NCBI GenBank assembly: GCA_963576735.1
Contig: OY755173.1
Coordinates: forward strand, 8,774,873-8,838,872
Direction of reading: 5' to 3'
Length of the DNA: 64,000 nucleotides
Source of the DNA: Bedellia somnulentella
Taxonomy: Eukaryota > Arthropoda > Insecta > Lepidoptera > Bedelliidae
Of the stretch, positions 50,201-60,316 are shown piece after piece. A program made the position numbers and the translations under genes. The stretch's first letter is position 1. Each line of letters opens with the position of its first letter. Under the pieces are notes generated by a model. The model saw only the letters and a program-made list of their open reading frames with translations. It searched no databases and had not been told where the DNA came from.

Positions 50201-53200
50201 TGTTTCTGTGCAACTGTTCCGCCATGTTCCAATAGCCATACCTAAAATAAATGCATCCTTGTAAAGGTACATTTAATCGTATAACCTGGAAAGAAAAGTT
50301 AAAACTGTTTTATCGGATTTTGAGAATTTGCTGATTTTGAGTCTACGCAGTAGTCTTTAAGAACTCGTAGAAGCTACATAGGCAGCTCTTGGCGGCTGAA
50401 TGTTTTTGAATTCGAAAGAAGACACTTTAATCTTAAAATTGTACTATGTGAGAACCATTGACGATATCTGACATACTCTTAAAACTTTAGGAAAAGTCAA
50501 AATAATGTTTATTTTCAAACAAAATATTGTTGTACATTAGAAGGGACAAACATGTTCTAATATGACAGATTAACGGTTTAAAATGAACCTGAATTGTAAT
50601 ACATACCTTGTTCTTGGAAATCCATATCCCGGAAGTCACTCACAAACAATGCAATTCTGAGAATTTACTACCGCATAAACAATGTTCTAATGAGTCACTG
50701 ATAACGGCGAGCATAAGGGTAAGATGCTTTCACTTTGAGGGTCAAAAGCAAATTGTTCTCAAATGAAAAGGGTGACATATTTATACTTTATGGATAGCTT
50801 GTTTATTGGTTTATCGGTAAAAACAATAAAATGAATAGTGTTTGATAGTCGACTTTACCGATTAATGGCCTATGGCGGTACCACTGTGCGTCGCTCTGCC
50901 AATTGATCTACCGTGTCAATGGCTGCCAGCGCGAAATTCTTCTATCCTTTGTTTCTCCCACACTTTTAAGTAGTGTTTTGCATTCCCTACCTCCGAATTT
51001 TCACAAATTCGAAAGGCCACTTGTCTACCTTTTCAGATAGAAAATTTTTTTTGGTATTATGTCCGAATTTGTATTATTTTTTAAATTTTGTATACCAATG
51101 CTATGTCATAATACTGTTTGTGTGCCAAATAAATAAATAAATAAATAGAATGTAAATGTTGAGAACGCCTAACTATCACATAATTTGAATGTTTTTGTTC
51201 ATGAAAACCTCATGTGGGGATTATTACTAATAAATAAAGGAAAGAAAAATTTCGGCACCGGCGGGAATCGAACCCGCGAACTCGGGTATACTCCCCTGAT
51301 TAGTTAGGCGTTCTCAACATTTGCATTCTATCTGAAAAGGTAGACAAGTGGCCTTAATAGGTAGGGAACGCAAAACACTATTTAAACGTGTAAAAGAAAC
51401 AAAGATAGAAGAATTCCGCACTGGCAGCCATTGACACGGTAGCTCAATGGCAGAGCGACGGGGGCGTATACCCGAGGTCGCGGGTTCGATTCCCGCCTGT
51501 GTCAAAATTTTTCTTTCCTTATTTATTAGTAATAATCCCCACATGAGGTTTTCATGAACAAAAACATTCAAAATAAAAGTCTGCTCTACTTAATCAAATT
51601 GCGTTCGCCTAACTATAAAGTTTTGATTCCCTAATCAGATTCTTGTTAAAATCTGGTTTTTAAATTCATTATTAACTAAAAATTAAGAAAGCGACAAAAA
51701 ATCTCGAATAAAACCTGATAGGGTGTGAGATTACTTATTATTTAGATACTGTTTGCCATCTGAAACGTTAATAAATCGCCCAAGAAAGGGGAGCAGCTAA
51801 AGACTAATCTAAACGGCTTCATGACATATACGGGATAAAACGCCATAGAGTTCTCTTGAGCGGCTAAGTTGCTATCAATATAATATGATTATTAATATTT
51901 TACAACTGATAAAAAAGAGGAGTATTTCAATTCAAACTAACGTTTCTTCTAGAATCTGGACTAACATCAATTGCAACCTTTCAAATGATGCTCGATTACG
52001 TTGCGATTTAGTAGATTTCTACTTCACCCTATATGGATCGAAACGACCCATATGTGTGCCCTTGCCAGAGATACAAGCTATGATGAAGCAAATGCACAGC
52101 AGGGAAAAGGAAAGAATTGAGAAGGAGAAAGAGAGAGAGAGAGAAAAACAAAAAGAGATGGATATCAAACCGTTGATTAAACAGGAGGTAGTGGATGTAA
52201 GTACTACTGGTATTATACCTTTTGGCCTCCTATGTTTTACTTTGTAATTATATTATACAAGTATAAACTTTGATTAATTATAAGTGTAGACATACAACTT
52301 TGGACATCATAAATGAATTTTTTTATACAAACAAGCTTCTGAAAAAATTTAAGAGGTACAATATATTATTAATCCTGCTACTAACAGTATTAGGAATTTT
52401 TAATGGAAGATACATGCTACCATTTATATTCGAATTCAGCACGATTGTCGTGTTTTATGATATGCTCGCTCTCTCATCGCTACAAATTAAGCACAGGTAA
52501 ATACGACACTCAGACTGACAGGTTTTTGGTAATAGATCTCCAACCGCATCGCACAAATATCACTTCAAAAGCCCCAATATCCGTATTCGCCTCTTAAGAA
52601 CACCCACGGGAAGAAATGGGGTAGTGCTATTCGAAACCGACATTTCACAGCTAACCGTATTACCATTGTATTAGTGGAAGTCAAATTCTTCCATTTATAT
52701 TTTTATTTTACCACGGTTCTCGCAAACATTTATACCTAGAGAGAGAGTCTCAGTTAGACGTTATGGTGGACATAGACATAAAACCAAATGTGACTCCTCT
52801 GGACAGTCAGTCGTTACTGCCGGTACCTCTCAGCAGTATTAAGGAGGGGCCTCCTAGAAGTGATCTTACCGTTTTGTCTCGCACGGCTATAAATCCTTAG
52901 AAGGGGTAGCCATAGCTTCAGAATAGGAATCTGCAGCCACTTTTGGAGGTTGAGTGGGGAAAAGCTTGTAAAATAAAGGTTGTTGATGATGGGTCTCCAA
53001 CCCCATCGCTCAAATATCACTTCAAAAGCCCCAATACCCGTATTCTCCTCTTACGAACACCCACGGTAACAAATGGGGTATTGCTATTCTAAACCGACAT
53101 TTCACAGCTAACCGTATTACCATTGTATTAGTGGAAGTCAAATTCTTCCATTTATATTTTTATTTCACCACGATTCTCGCAAAAATTTATACCTAGCTAT

Positions 53201-54584
53201 GTCATCGCCACACATTATTAATTAAAATCACATCCACAGGTAAAATATGAGTCTCAGTCAGACGTAATGGTGGACATAGACATAAAACCAAATGTGACTC
53301 CTCTGGACAGTCAGTCGTTACTGCCGGTACCTCTCAGCAGTATTAAGGAGGAGGATCCTAGGAATGATCTTACTGTTTCCAATGACATGACGATGCGAGT
53401 TTTTACCGTGAGTTTTAATTTGAATATATTTTTGTGTAGTTTCTATAGAACAACTAATAGTGTCAAGTTACTTAATTATTATCTTTATGTTACTTAATTT
53501 TGTACCAATGGTCCTTGCATTAATTTTAAAGTTTCATAGGTTCAAACAATCACCTAATGTTTGGCGTTGGTTAAAAATATAAATATTCTCAATACTATTA
53601 CAAGGTAATGCATTTCTCCATTGAATAAATTAATATAGTTACCCAACCATTTTTCGATTTAGATTAATTTATTTGTTAGGATATCATGGATGCAAAGGAA
53701 ACTTATATGTATTAAAAAAACGTATGCCATGGAGTTGGTAAAGTTTGCTAATCCAATTGAGTCACCCACAACATTACTGATTAATCCCCTTTATGAGACT
53801 AAGTACATTATCTCCCCTTGATAAAACCAGATGAATATTCTTTAAAATACAGATTTTTAACCTACTGCTGCCAAAACTAGTAAATTTAACCTAACCACTA
53901 CTAAAATAAACTATACCCGACATATCCATAAAGACTACAATTATGGATTGCAAAAATAAATGAATGAAATAAAATAAAACATCAGTATATAATTTTAACA
54001 GGCGGATACAAAACGAGATTTTGGTTCAGACAATGCAGTGGCGTTACCAGGTTTACAAGGAGCTTCAGGACCAATTGGATTTGAACCTGGGATGTTCAAC
54101 CCAGATAGGGATGAACTAGGCATTTCTAAGGTAAGATATGTTTATTTTACTGAGTTTAAGTTGTCATTATCTTACTTTTAATGAAATGCTTAACGATAAA
54201 CTTAAAAAATATACATTGTTTTTATTGGCAATTTTTAACATTGACTTTCATCAAATCGAAATTAACTCATGTTGTTTTGTGCCATAATTTTAATCTACAA
54301 CTATATTATACATATTCATCTTTATGAAATGATAAATCTTAACAAATATAAAATTTCAGCCCAAGAAGAAGAAAAAGGACAAAAAGAAACACAAACACAA
54401 GCACAAACATAAGCACAGCAGCAAAGACAAATTGAAAGAGCACAAAGATAAAGACAAGTTGCTCTCACGCCCGCTCGGCGGGACCGAACATCTGAAACTT
54501 ATGGACGAAACAAGAGAAACTATGAGTTCCTTCAGCTCCAATAGTCAAAGTCCTTCGGAAGTTCATTCCAATATGAGTTTTTAG
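38239..54584 (+). CDS. Taf2: TFIID subunit TAF2 (19 exons, 1195 residues)
   Basis: TAF2 is a TFIID subunit that helps bind the core promoter initiator. Exons: 38239-38282, 38359-38413, 38501-38664, 40205-40421, 41504-41736, 42339-42516, 43001-43270, 43831-43971, 44455-44735, 45115-45354, 45605-45854, 47379-47541, 48025-48194, 48518-48731, 49007-49208, 51953-52196, 53240-53407, 54002-54130, 54360-54584. The sum is 3588 bases with every junction in phase. It begins [18 protein letters not shown], matching the TAF2 N-terminus. The M1-aminopeptidase-like part ([28 protein letters not shown] where peptidases have HExxH) lacks zinc ligands, as is usual for TAF2. HEAT-like repeats and a Lys/His-rich tail ([16 protein letters not shown]) follow. 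The size matches animal TAF2. Intron 1 is AT-AC; the others are GT-AG. Confidence 0.96.
38283..38358 (+). other. Taf2: Taf2 intron 1, apparent AT-AC intron (76 bases)
   Basis: The only junction that preserves RPFKL-AHQ and the frame cuts CT|ATAAGT ... TTTAC|AGCT. A GT-AG choice nearby gives either a stop (CTATAA|GT) or a shift (CAG|CTCATC). The donor ATAAGT is like the U2-type AT-AC class and unlike the U12 ATATCCTT consensus. Confidence 0.75.
38890..39290 (+). pseudogene. Reverse transcriptase fragment in Taf2 intron 3
   Basis: It shows a worn GxPxGPL-like segment, then [18 protein letters not shown] (a changed YADD box) and [20 protein letters not shown], with shifted remnants ([14 protein letters not shown]) after. 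It is an old LINE piece of another family. Confidence 0.7.
41165..41475 (+). mobile_element. Old S1 SINE in Taf2 intron 4
   Basis: Worn head (GTTGGCTCAGTGGGTAACAC), body (CATATGTGTGGTTAATTTATC) and a short tail. A further tRNA-head-like stretch lies at about 40500-40580. Confidence 0.6.
41955..42268 (-). mobile_element. S3 SINE in Taf2 intron 5
   Basis: Reverse copy of the S3 at 18191. It shows CCACCAAGGGGCTCGAGCC, CCAATTGCGGGTTGGCAGAC and, at its right end, the tRNA-like head in reverse (GGGATCGAACCCGAGAC, ACCAAGTACGGAG). Confidence 0.75.
43433..43700 (+). mobile_element. S2 SINE in Taf2 intron 7, with duplicated head
   Basis: Complete S2 whose first 23 bases (CCGTGTAGTGTCGGCTTAGA) occur twice in a row at 43433-43478. 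It ends 130 bases before exon 8. Confidence 0.8.
44145..44402. mobile_element. MITE in Taf2 intron 8
   Basis: Inverted ends of about 33 bases share GTTAAACAGAAAGGACT (44157-44173) and its reverse complement (about 44374-44390), with TTAGTTGGAC and GTCCGATTA outermost. It is about 260 bases and has no coding capacity. Confidence 0.7.
45886..46714 (+). repeat. Taf2: Six tandem copies of the 3' half of Taf2 exon 11
   Basis: After exon 11 (donor at 45854) its last 114 bases plus a CATACATA-rich intron start are repeated. Copies end in ACCAAG|GT at 45999, 46138, 46279, 46421, 46565 and 46714, a period of 139-149 bases. Copies 2, 3, 4 and 6 keep the full frame (for example [20 protein letters not shown]). 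Copy 5 has a 5-base insertion and copy 7 is decayed. CATAG before many units looks like an acceptor, but splicing there would shift the frame to a quick stop. Antisense frames over this array (45680-46450, minus) are shadows. Confidence 0.9.
46720..47095. repeat. LINE tails in Taf2 intron 11
   Basis: At about 46725-46765 lies a reversed LINE-D tail (CACGACATTAGTTCCCATTAAGG). At 46950-47095 lies the GTCTGGAAGAGATCGCTTTT ... GTGCAATAAAGAGT end with ATTCT repeats, as at 36470. Confidence 0.65.
49371..49449 (-). repeat. S4 left part, split by Transib
   Basis: AATAAATAAAAGATAAC, the GAAAGAAAAATTTCGACAC end and a reversed tRNA-like stretch (GCGGGAATGGAACC, GTATACGCCCCCGTCG). It continues after the Transib at 50894 (CTCTGCCAATTGATCTACCG). 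Confidence 0.75.
49450..50888 (-). mobile_element. Transib DNA transposon, internally deleted
   Basis: Ends CACAGTGGTACCGCC (49450-49464) and its exact inverse (50874-50888) are flanked by CGTCG on both sides (49445-49449, 50889-50893). A 5-base CGNCG duplication and CACAGTGG-type ends are the known hallmarks of Transib, the superfamily related to RAG1. Removing the element rejoins an S4 repeat precisely. It contains the C-terminal part of a Transib transposase on the minus strand. At 1439 bases it is shorter than an autonomous Transib and so is non-autonomous. It lies in Taf2 intron 15, opposite to Taf2. Confidence 0.92.
49836..50250 (-). pseudogene. Transib transposase C-terminal remnant (RAG1-core-related)
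   Basis: An open frame of 103 residues (50147-49836) reads [19 protein letters not shown], then [20 protein letters not shown] and [16 protein letters not shown]. This matches the end of the Transib transposase, and the [10 protein letters not shown] segment lies where RAG1 has its third catalytic acid. By that alignment Glu41 of this frame is the catalytic glutamate. Coding resemblance ([11 protein letters not shown]) continues upstream to about 50250 after a frame break. The part with the two catalytic aspartates is gone, so it cannot act as a full enzyme. Confidence 0.85.
50894..51075 (-). repeat. S4 right part, split by Transib
   Basis: It continues the tRNA-like sequence from 49449 (CTCTGCCAATTGATCTACCG, TGTCAATGGCTGCCAG), then the internal S4 segment ending near CCACTTGTCTACC and TTTTCAGATAG. 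Confidence 0.7.
51180..51570. repeat. S4 palindromic repeat, most complete copy
   Basis: Both ends carry the same sequence in inverted order (TTTGAATGTTTTTGTTCATG at the left, its inverse at the right, to about 51570) over about 70 bases. A tRNA-like sequence lies at 51433-51503. A truncated inverse of it lies in the left half (GGCACCGGCGGGAATCGAAC). TTAGGCGTTCTCAACATTT (51306 on) is inverted relative to 51146-51177. The 85-codon minus frame here is repeat-derived. Confidence 0.8.
51433..51503 (+). other. tRNA-like sequence inside S4 (not a functional tRNA)
   Basis: GACACGG pairs with CTGTGTC as an acceptor stem, the D arm is TAGCTCAATGGCAGAGC, and the T arm is GCGGG-TTCGATT-CCCGC. The anticodon arm is poor (only CGGG/CCCG around an oversized loop), so it is a pol III promoter relic of a repeat. 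Confidence 0.7.
52640..52868 (+). pseudogene. Taf2: Partial duplicate of Taf2 exon 17
   Basis: 52647-52850 repeats the intron end and exon at 53102-53380 (shared [40 protein letters not shown]). The duplicate lacks the acceptor region present before 53240 and breaks off after DLTV, where an S2 copy begins. It should not be spliced in. Confidence 0.8.
52870..53104 (-). mobile_element. S2 SINE between the exon-17 copies
   Basis: Reverse S2 from CACGGCTATAAATCC to the AAACCGACATTTCACAGC head. A second partial S2 lies at 52500-52646 just before the duplicate, so the duplicated block itself included S2 sequence. Confidence 0.75.
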
Positions 54585-55645
54585 TGGAAGAAAATATAAG
54601 ACATAAGTGGTTTAAAACTGATTGTATTACATGGCCGCTGTTGAATTATTATATTTTGGTCGAACTTTGAAAGATTTAAAGAAGGTTGTATAAATATGTT
54701 AAAAAAACAATTTACTGACACTCAGATCATGAAAAATGTTTCTTTGGAAAAAGTACTAAATTAAATAGAAGTAAGTAAGTGTTAAAGGATTAAGTTAAGA
54801 TTAAAACAAATTTCTTTATCAAAATACATGTTTTATTTCCAAAAAGGTCAAAGCTATATTTTAAGTAACCAATATTTTTTTATTATGAAAATTGTCGTAA
54901 ATAGTTTGTAACTTCTATGTCTAAATGTGATACCTAGCTGTCAGAATTGTAGGGTTTTAATAATTAGATTGTAATCCATGCGTAATCCCTAAATAATTTG
55001 CATTGCAGGCTATGAATAGTTTATTGCCAAGTCAGTCTATGACCCGAAAAGCGATGTTGTTTAAGTTCCTAAACTTATGAACGTCAGCGAGTTTTAGGTA
55101 TGGCCACGAAACTGCTCTTTGTTGGCATTTGCACCCATCCCGGCGTGGCGGAGCTACTCCTGAAATTATGTTACTAACCCTTAAAAATGCCGTAGAGAAT
55201 AATTTGGGATATTATGATAGCTGCGGCTAAAACCTAAAGCTTGGAGGCATTTTGCATTAAAAATTCATGTTTTACGTAAATTTAATGTGACATGAATGAA
55301 ATGTTGACAAAAAAAGTAGAGAAATCGAATGGGAATGGAATCTTATCTCGTAGGCGAAAAACTCTGACGCTTATTTCGTTACGTTTGCAGTCGTATGTTG
55401 ATTTTATCGATATTAAATCAATATTTTACTGGCAAATGCCGTTTAACACGAATTACATACCAACAAAAACTTATGGAGTATTTTAAGGTATCCTGAATAA
55501 GAAATTAAGAAAATCTGATAGTTGCTTGAGGGAGAGGCTTTGAGTTGGCTGCTATATGGTCTGATATTTTTAGGAGTTAAGTCTATTTCGTAAAAAGTGC
55601 CGATAGCTCTTGTACAGGAAATACTTTATTCAATGATATATAAAC
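54585..55645. other. Taf2 3' UTR and intergenic DNA
   Basis: The stop codon is at 54582-54584. No clear AATAAA was fixed; AT-rich 3' UTR is presumed to about 54850. The rest, including a 64-codon frame at 55292, shows nothing I recognise. Confidence 0.45.
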
Positions 55646-55653
55646 TATTGCTG

Positions 55654-57806
55654 CTAGCATGTTTATCCCTTCTCTGTTTCTCTCATTGATTTGACGTAAT
55701 AGTGAGCGCATTAAACTCCTTATTTCTAACACCAACTGACCCTGAAGAAGTTCTGAGCATTATACAGGGCCTTGACACTCACAAGGCCCCGGGACAAGAT
55801 AGCATCGATAACGCACTCGTGAAAGCCATAGCTCCTTCAATCATACACCCCTTAGCTGAAATTTTCAATAAAAGCATCACGAGTGGTTGTTTCCCGACAC
55901 AGTGGAAAGTGGCTATGGTAAGACCTATTTTTAAATCAGGACCAAAACAAACTCCGAGCAACTATCGCCCGATATCGTTGCTGGGAGTTTTCTCGAAGCT
56001 TTTGGAGCGCCTGATCAATACAAGACTGGTGGAATATCTAGAAGCCAATAATCTTTTAATGAGAAACCAGTTTGGGTTTAGGAGAGGCAGGTCCACTGAA
56101 GAAGCAACTGGGCTTCTAGTGGATATAGTCTCAGCGCACCTTGATCGCGGACACAAATGTATGGGGATCTTTGTGGACCTCGCAAAAGCATTCGACACGG
56201 TCTCTATAGCTATTTTGCTGAAGAAAATGGAGGCAGTTGGTATTCGTGGTATTGCTCATGATTGGTTTGCAAGTTATCTAACCTCTCGGAAACAATGCAC
56301 TAAAATTGGTAATTTCACGAGCAGCAAGAGAGACGTCCTGTACGGAGTTCCTCAGGGCAGCATTCTCGGGCCAACTCTGTTCCTCATTTATATGAACGAT
56401 ATCTGCACAATCGATCTCCAGAACGCGGATCTTCTTTGCTACGCTGATGACACGGCAATTGTTTTCCATGAGAAGTCATGGAGCGCGGTGAATGGCATTG
56501 CTCAAATGGGTATTGCAAAAATTACTGAATGGTTTAACCGTAATCTTTTGACAATTAACGCCTCAAAGACCATGTCCATTTGCTTTCACAAGACCAAATC
56601 TTCAGAACCCCCCACCACCTTGAGTCCGATTAGGGTTCATGATATCTCCTGCCCTTTATATGTTGACTGTACCATAACCCACTCTTGTACTTGCGAAAGT
56701 ATCATAAAGGCTAAATCGGTGAAATATTTGGGTGTGGTGGTTGACGAGAACCTTAACTTCAGGGAACACGTGAGCATTACAACTGGACGTATACGCAAAC
56801 AAATATTTGTTATGAAAGCAATTCGCGATGTCACTGATTGCACCGTATTACATACAGTATATATATCCCTGTGTCAATCAATACTTAATTACTGTATTCT
56901 GGTTTGGGGAGGATGTTCTGCATCTGTGTTGATTGTGCTGGAGCGGGCCCAGAGGGCAGTGCTAAAAACACTTTTAAGAAAGCCGCGTCGTTATCCCACC
57001 ACCAACTTGTATCAAGAAGCAAGAGTTCTAGGTGTCCGCAAACTATATATATTAAGATCCATTATTGCTACCCACAGGAGCGCAAGTTGTTTGACTTTGC
57101 AAAGAGCGTTTTTACATAAGCGAGTTTTTCAAATCCCTGTTCCACGGGTAAAAACTGCCTTTGGCCAGCGGTTCCGGAGCTTTTTATCTCCGTTTGTGTA
57201 CAACGAATTGCTGAAGATGGTGGAGGATCTGAGGGACAGTGATTACGGAGAATGCAAAAAATAGTTACAGAGTTCCTAATGGTGCTGTCATACACGGAAA
57301 CAGAAGCCCTTGTTAGGGTGGTTAATTAGGGTAATTAAATATATAAATAGGTATTAAATAGACTGTCGTAATATGCCATACAAACACCCACACATAAACT
57401 CACCTTCACACACACGCACACACACATACACACACACACACACACTCACTTACTTTCTTACTCACACACATATATAATTCACATAATATATAAAAATACA
57501 TAATGAATTGTTTTGTTATTTAAATGTTGCATTATAATTATAATTTTCAAAACCATTTATTTTAATTCTACTTTTAAAATTCTAATTTTGCAAATAATTT
57601 TAACTTTAATTACTTTATTATTAATTTAAATATTGTAAATTTTAACAATTGTATATTTTATGAATCGTATTATTCAGTTATTGTATTTTTTGTATCGATG
57701 TTTATGAATCTTGCGATACAGGCTCAGCCTAGTGCAAGATTTCAATGAAAACTCATGCCATGTAAACTGAATGTATGAAATAAAGGCCTTTTAAAAAAAA
57801 AAAAAA
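55654..57806 (+). mobile_element. LINE-E, 5'-truncated, with poly(A)
   Basis: It ends in an A run at 57793-57806 preceded by AAATAAAGG. TATTGCTG occurs at 55646-55653 and 57807-57814, a possible 8-base target duplication. The 3' UTR holds a CA/CT-rich microsatellite (about 57383-57470). Confidence 0.75.
55702..57264 (+). CDS. LINE-E reverse transcriptase (intact frame, truncated start)
   Basis: 520 codons without a stop. Blocks: GLDTHKAPGQDSIDN (24-38), NYRPISLLGVFSKLLER (87-103), FVDLAKAFD (157-165), GVPQGSILGPTLFLIYMND (215-233), catalytic YADD (247-250), YLGVVVDENLNFREH and the C-terminal region to NELLKMVEDL. This is jockey/CR1-group reverse transcriptase. The endonuclease is missing through 5' truncation, and the first codon (GTG) is only where the frame opens. 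The whole visible part is undamaged, so the insertion is recent. Confidence 0.88.
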   Translation: MSALNSLFLTPTDPEEVLSIIQGLDTHKAPGQDSIDNALVKAIAPSIIHPLAEIFNKSITSGCFPTQWKVAMVRPIFKSGPKQTPSNYRPISLLGVFSKLLERLINTRLVEYLEANNLLMRNQFGFRRGRSTEEATGLLVDIVSAHLDRGHKCMGIFVDLAKAFDTVSIAILLKKMEAVGIRGIAHDWFASYLTSRKQCTKIGNFTSSKRDVLYGVPQGSILGPTLFLIYMNDICTIDLQNADLLCYADDTAIVFHEKSWSAVNGIAQMGIAKITEWFNRNLLTINASKTMSICFHKTKSSEPPTTLSPIRVHDISCPLYVDCTITHSCTCESIIKAKSVKYLGVVVDENLNFREHVSITTGRIRKQIFVMKAIRDVTDCTVLHTVYISLCQSILNYCILVWGGCSASVLIVLERAQRAVLKTLLRKPRRYPTTNLYQEARVLGVRKLYILRSIIATHRSASCLTLQRAFLHKRVFQIPVPRVKTAFGQRFRSFLSPFVYNELLKMVEDLRDSDYGECKK

Positions 57807-57896
57807 TATTGCTGTAAATCGCGGAGTACCCTAAAATCTAAAACGGTAAGTGCATCAAAATAAGCTATACTGAGTAACTCTATATTACTAAATACT

Positions 57897-58540
57897 AAAC
57901 TGTGTAATGTCAGCTTAGAATACCACTACCACTTCTCTACCTGTGGTATATGCGCTTTTCATGTGAATTTAAGGCGATGCGTTTGGAGAACCATCAACCA
58001 ACAAGCTTAATTATATAATATTTTCCCCACTCAATTTCCAAAAGGGGCTAAGGATTTTTTTATTCCAAAGCTCTGGCTATGTAGGTAGTAAAATGAATAT
58101 TTATATTAATAACAACTACCAAGTAATAGAAAGAACAAAAGTTTAAATTTTGTAGTGGGAGTTAGGTATAAAATTGATACTGTACGAAATATTTTTATGT
58201 ACACATGCCACATAGGCACACTTTAGCCAATCAAATCGGTATAGTGCATTTTTTAGCAGTAACTGAATACGTATACGTCAGTTGTTTCTTTTTACAGTAC
58301 TTTACTTAATCCTTTCATTTTCTGCAAAACTCAACTACAAAGTATTGTAAAATGTACAATTATTTTTTTCAACAATGCTACAATTCTTAATTTACTCCAT
58401 TTTCTCGGGCTATCCCTTTCTTTTTTGGTTATCCAATATGCAAAAAAAATAAGCCAGGATCAACCATCACAGTGGCTATCGATGGTCTCTGCCCACCCCG
58501 AGGGAACTAATAGCGTTAGTATATCTATACATGTATGTAC
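57897..58540 (+). repeat. Worn S2 SINE and LINE-D tail fragment
   Basis: 57897-58085 is a diverged S2 (TGTAATGTCAGCTTAGAATA ... CAAAGCTCTGGCTA). 58470-58540 is a LINE-D tail (GGTCTCTGCCCACCCCGAGG, AACTAATAGCG). Between them I see nothing identifiable. Confidence 0.55.
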
Positions 58541-58791
58541 GATTACCCGAGGATGAGTAAAAATTTGGTAGAAAGCATGGTTGCATCTATCAACCTGTAT
58601 GTGGCGAATACAGGCGACTTATAATAATTTTATACAAAACCTTGAATGTGTTGAAACTTTTGAGTTTTATAGTTGCGCGTAGTTGCAATAGGCGGAAGAT
58701 GTGTAACGCTTAATTTTTCTTTATATTCATCAATATTTCAGTATACAAATTAAAATAATATAATATTCAATACACTTGCTATAATAATGAC

Positions 58792-59150
58792 GTGATAGCT
58801 CAATGGGTAGAACACTCGGTTATCGTGCAAACGACTAGTGTTCAAATCCTGGGTCGGGCCTACACCAATTTGTCTTTTCTAAAGACATATGTGTGGTTAA
58901 TTTATCATGGTTGTTAACGGTGAGGGAAAACATCGTGAGGAAACCCACATGGCTGAGTTGTACTTAGTCATGTGACAGTGTATTCGTACAAAACGGCGAT
59001 AGGCCTGCCCCCTATCACGTGAGTACACTGTCCATGCAAAACGTGGGTACTCTGAACACCAGGTGACAAAGTCACTTGATGTTCAGAAGTATTAGTACCT
59101 CTGCCAACCCCTTCGGGGATATTCGGCGTGAACGTTTATGTTTATGTATG
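58792..59150 (+). mobile_element. S1 SINE, best full-length copy
   Basis: Head GACGTGATAGCTCAATGGGT (A box), GTGTTCAAATCCTGG (B box), complete body, and the tail with CCCCTTCGGGG hairpin then GGCGTGAACGTTTATG repeats. Confidence 0.88.
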
Positions 59151-59362
59151 TTATAAAAGCCATAACAGCAAATGTGTTGAAAATAGTATTATGTCTTTGA
59201 AATATCAACAATGGGATTTTTATTGACTGGTGCATTATTATCTTAAAAGTCATATCATAAGAGACAGATCTCGATTCGCAACCGGTTTTATTTCGTGTTT
59301 TTTGATAGCGCGTAATTTTGATAGCATCTTCTTTGGCTGCTTTGCAATATTTAACATCTATA

Positions 59363-59481
59363 TCTATACTTATAATAAATCTGTAGAGAGGTCAATTCTG
59401 TACATGAAATATATTTTCAAAATAACTATCAGGTGGTGATTAGGGATCGATACTGATGCCAAAAATGCAATCAGTAAAATT

Positions 59482-59519
<38 letters not shown>

Positions 59520-60316
59520 GGTTTGTATGTTCCTTATGGAAACAAAAACTACTCGACGGATTTTGACGAAACTTGGTACAATTATTCTTCATACTCCTGC
59601 GCAGGTTTTTGTATACTTTCCAGCAGAGTAGTAAAGGGGAATTTTGGGAAAACGGGAGAAGTTCCTCCATTTTTTAAGCTTCTGTCGCGTGTGCAGCCTT
59701 AATGGTTAAACTTACATAGAAATCATGTATCACGGAAATATTCTTCATAAAATTACCTAAAAAAAAATCCTCAACAGTTTATGTCTATCTTTTACGGTTG
59801 ACTCACAATAACACGTGTAATTCCTGATAGCTTAGCAGTTCGGAACATTCTGATTGTATTTGTTTATTCTTACGTTTGTAAACCTCTCACTCATCCCTAA
59901 TTTAAATAAGGTAACATTCAATAAAAAAATAATCATAGAAATCGGTAGAGAAACACCGAAATTATACATAGAATAAGCCATCGCGCCCGTGACCAAAACC
60001 GAATCGTTACTAATTTACTTATAAAATACTAAATAGCGCCAGTAGTTGCATCCTACAACACGTAATGATTTATTTTTTAGATTGTTATAAATACTTCATA
60101 GCGTTTTATTCCAAAATTTGCTATTAAACGGAAAAACTGAACCGTTCATTAAAGCGCATTCAAAATCACCAAACTACACTGTTTAGGGAGTGCTATAAAT
60201 TTAATAAATTGAAAACATTGCGCTGAATTTCACAATGCTTGAGCAGTGACTGAAGAAAGAAACCTCAGATATTTAAAAAACAACGCTACCCGTGCGAAGC
60301 TGGGACGATCCACTAG
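59363..60316 (+). mobile_element. Helitron-3, Lep1-like non-autonomous
   Basis: It begins TCTATACTTATAATAAATCT after A (59362) and ends ACCCGTGCGAAGCTGGGACG ... CACTAG before T (60317). A CTGT microsatellite at about 59482-59520 is inside. The ends resemble the Lep1 Helitron group of Lepidoptera, differing from Helitrons 1 and 2. Confidence 0.78.

Noticed and set aside
51433..51503. A tRNA gene
   Set aside because: The acceptor and T arms pair well but the anticodon arm does not, and the sequence belongs to the multicopy S4 repeat.
54356..54541. Minus frame rich in LCLCLCLC
   Set aside because: It is the antisense of the Lys/His-rich tail of TAF2.
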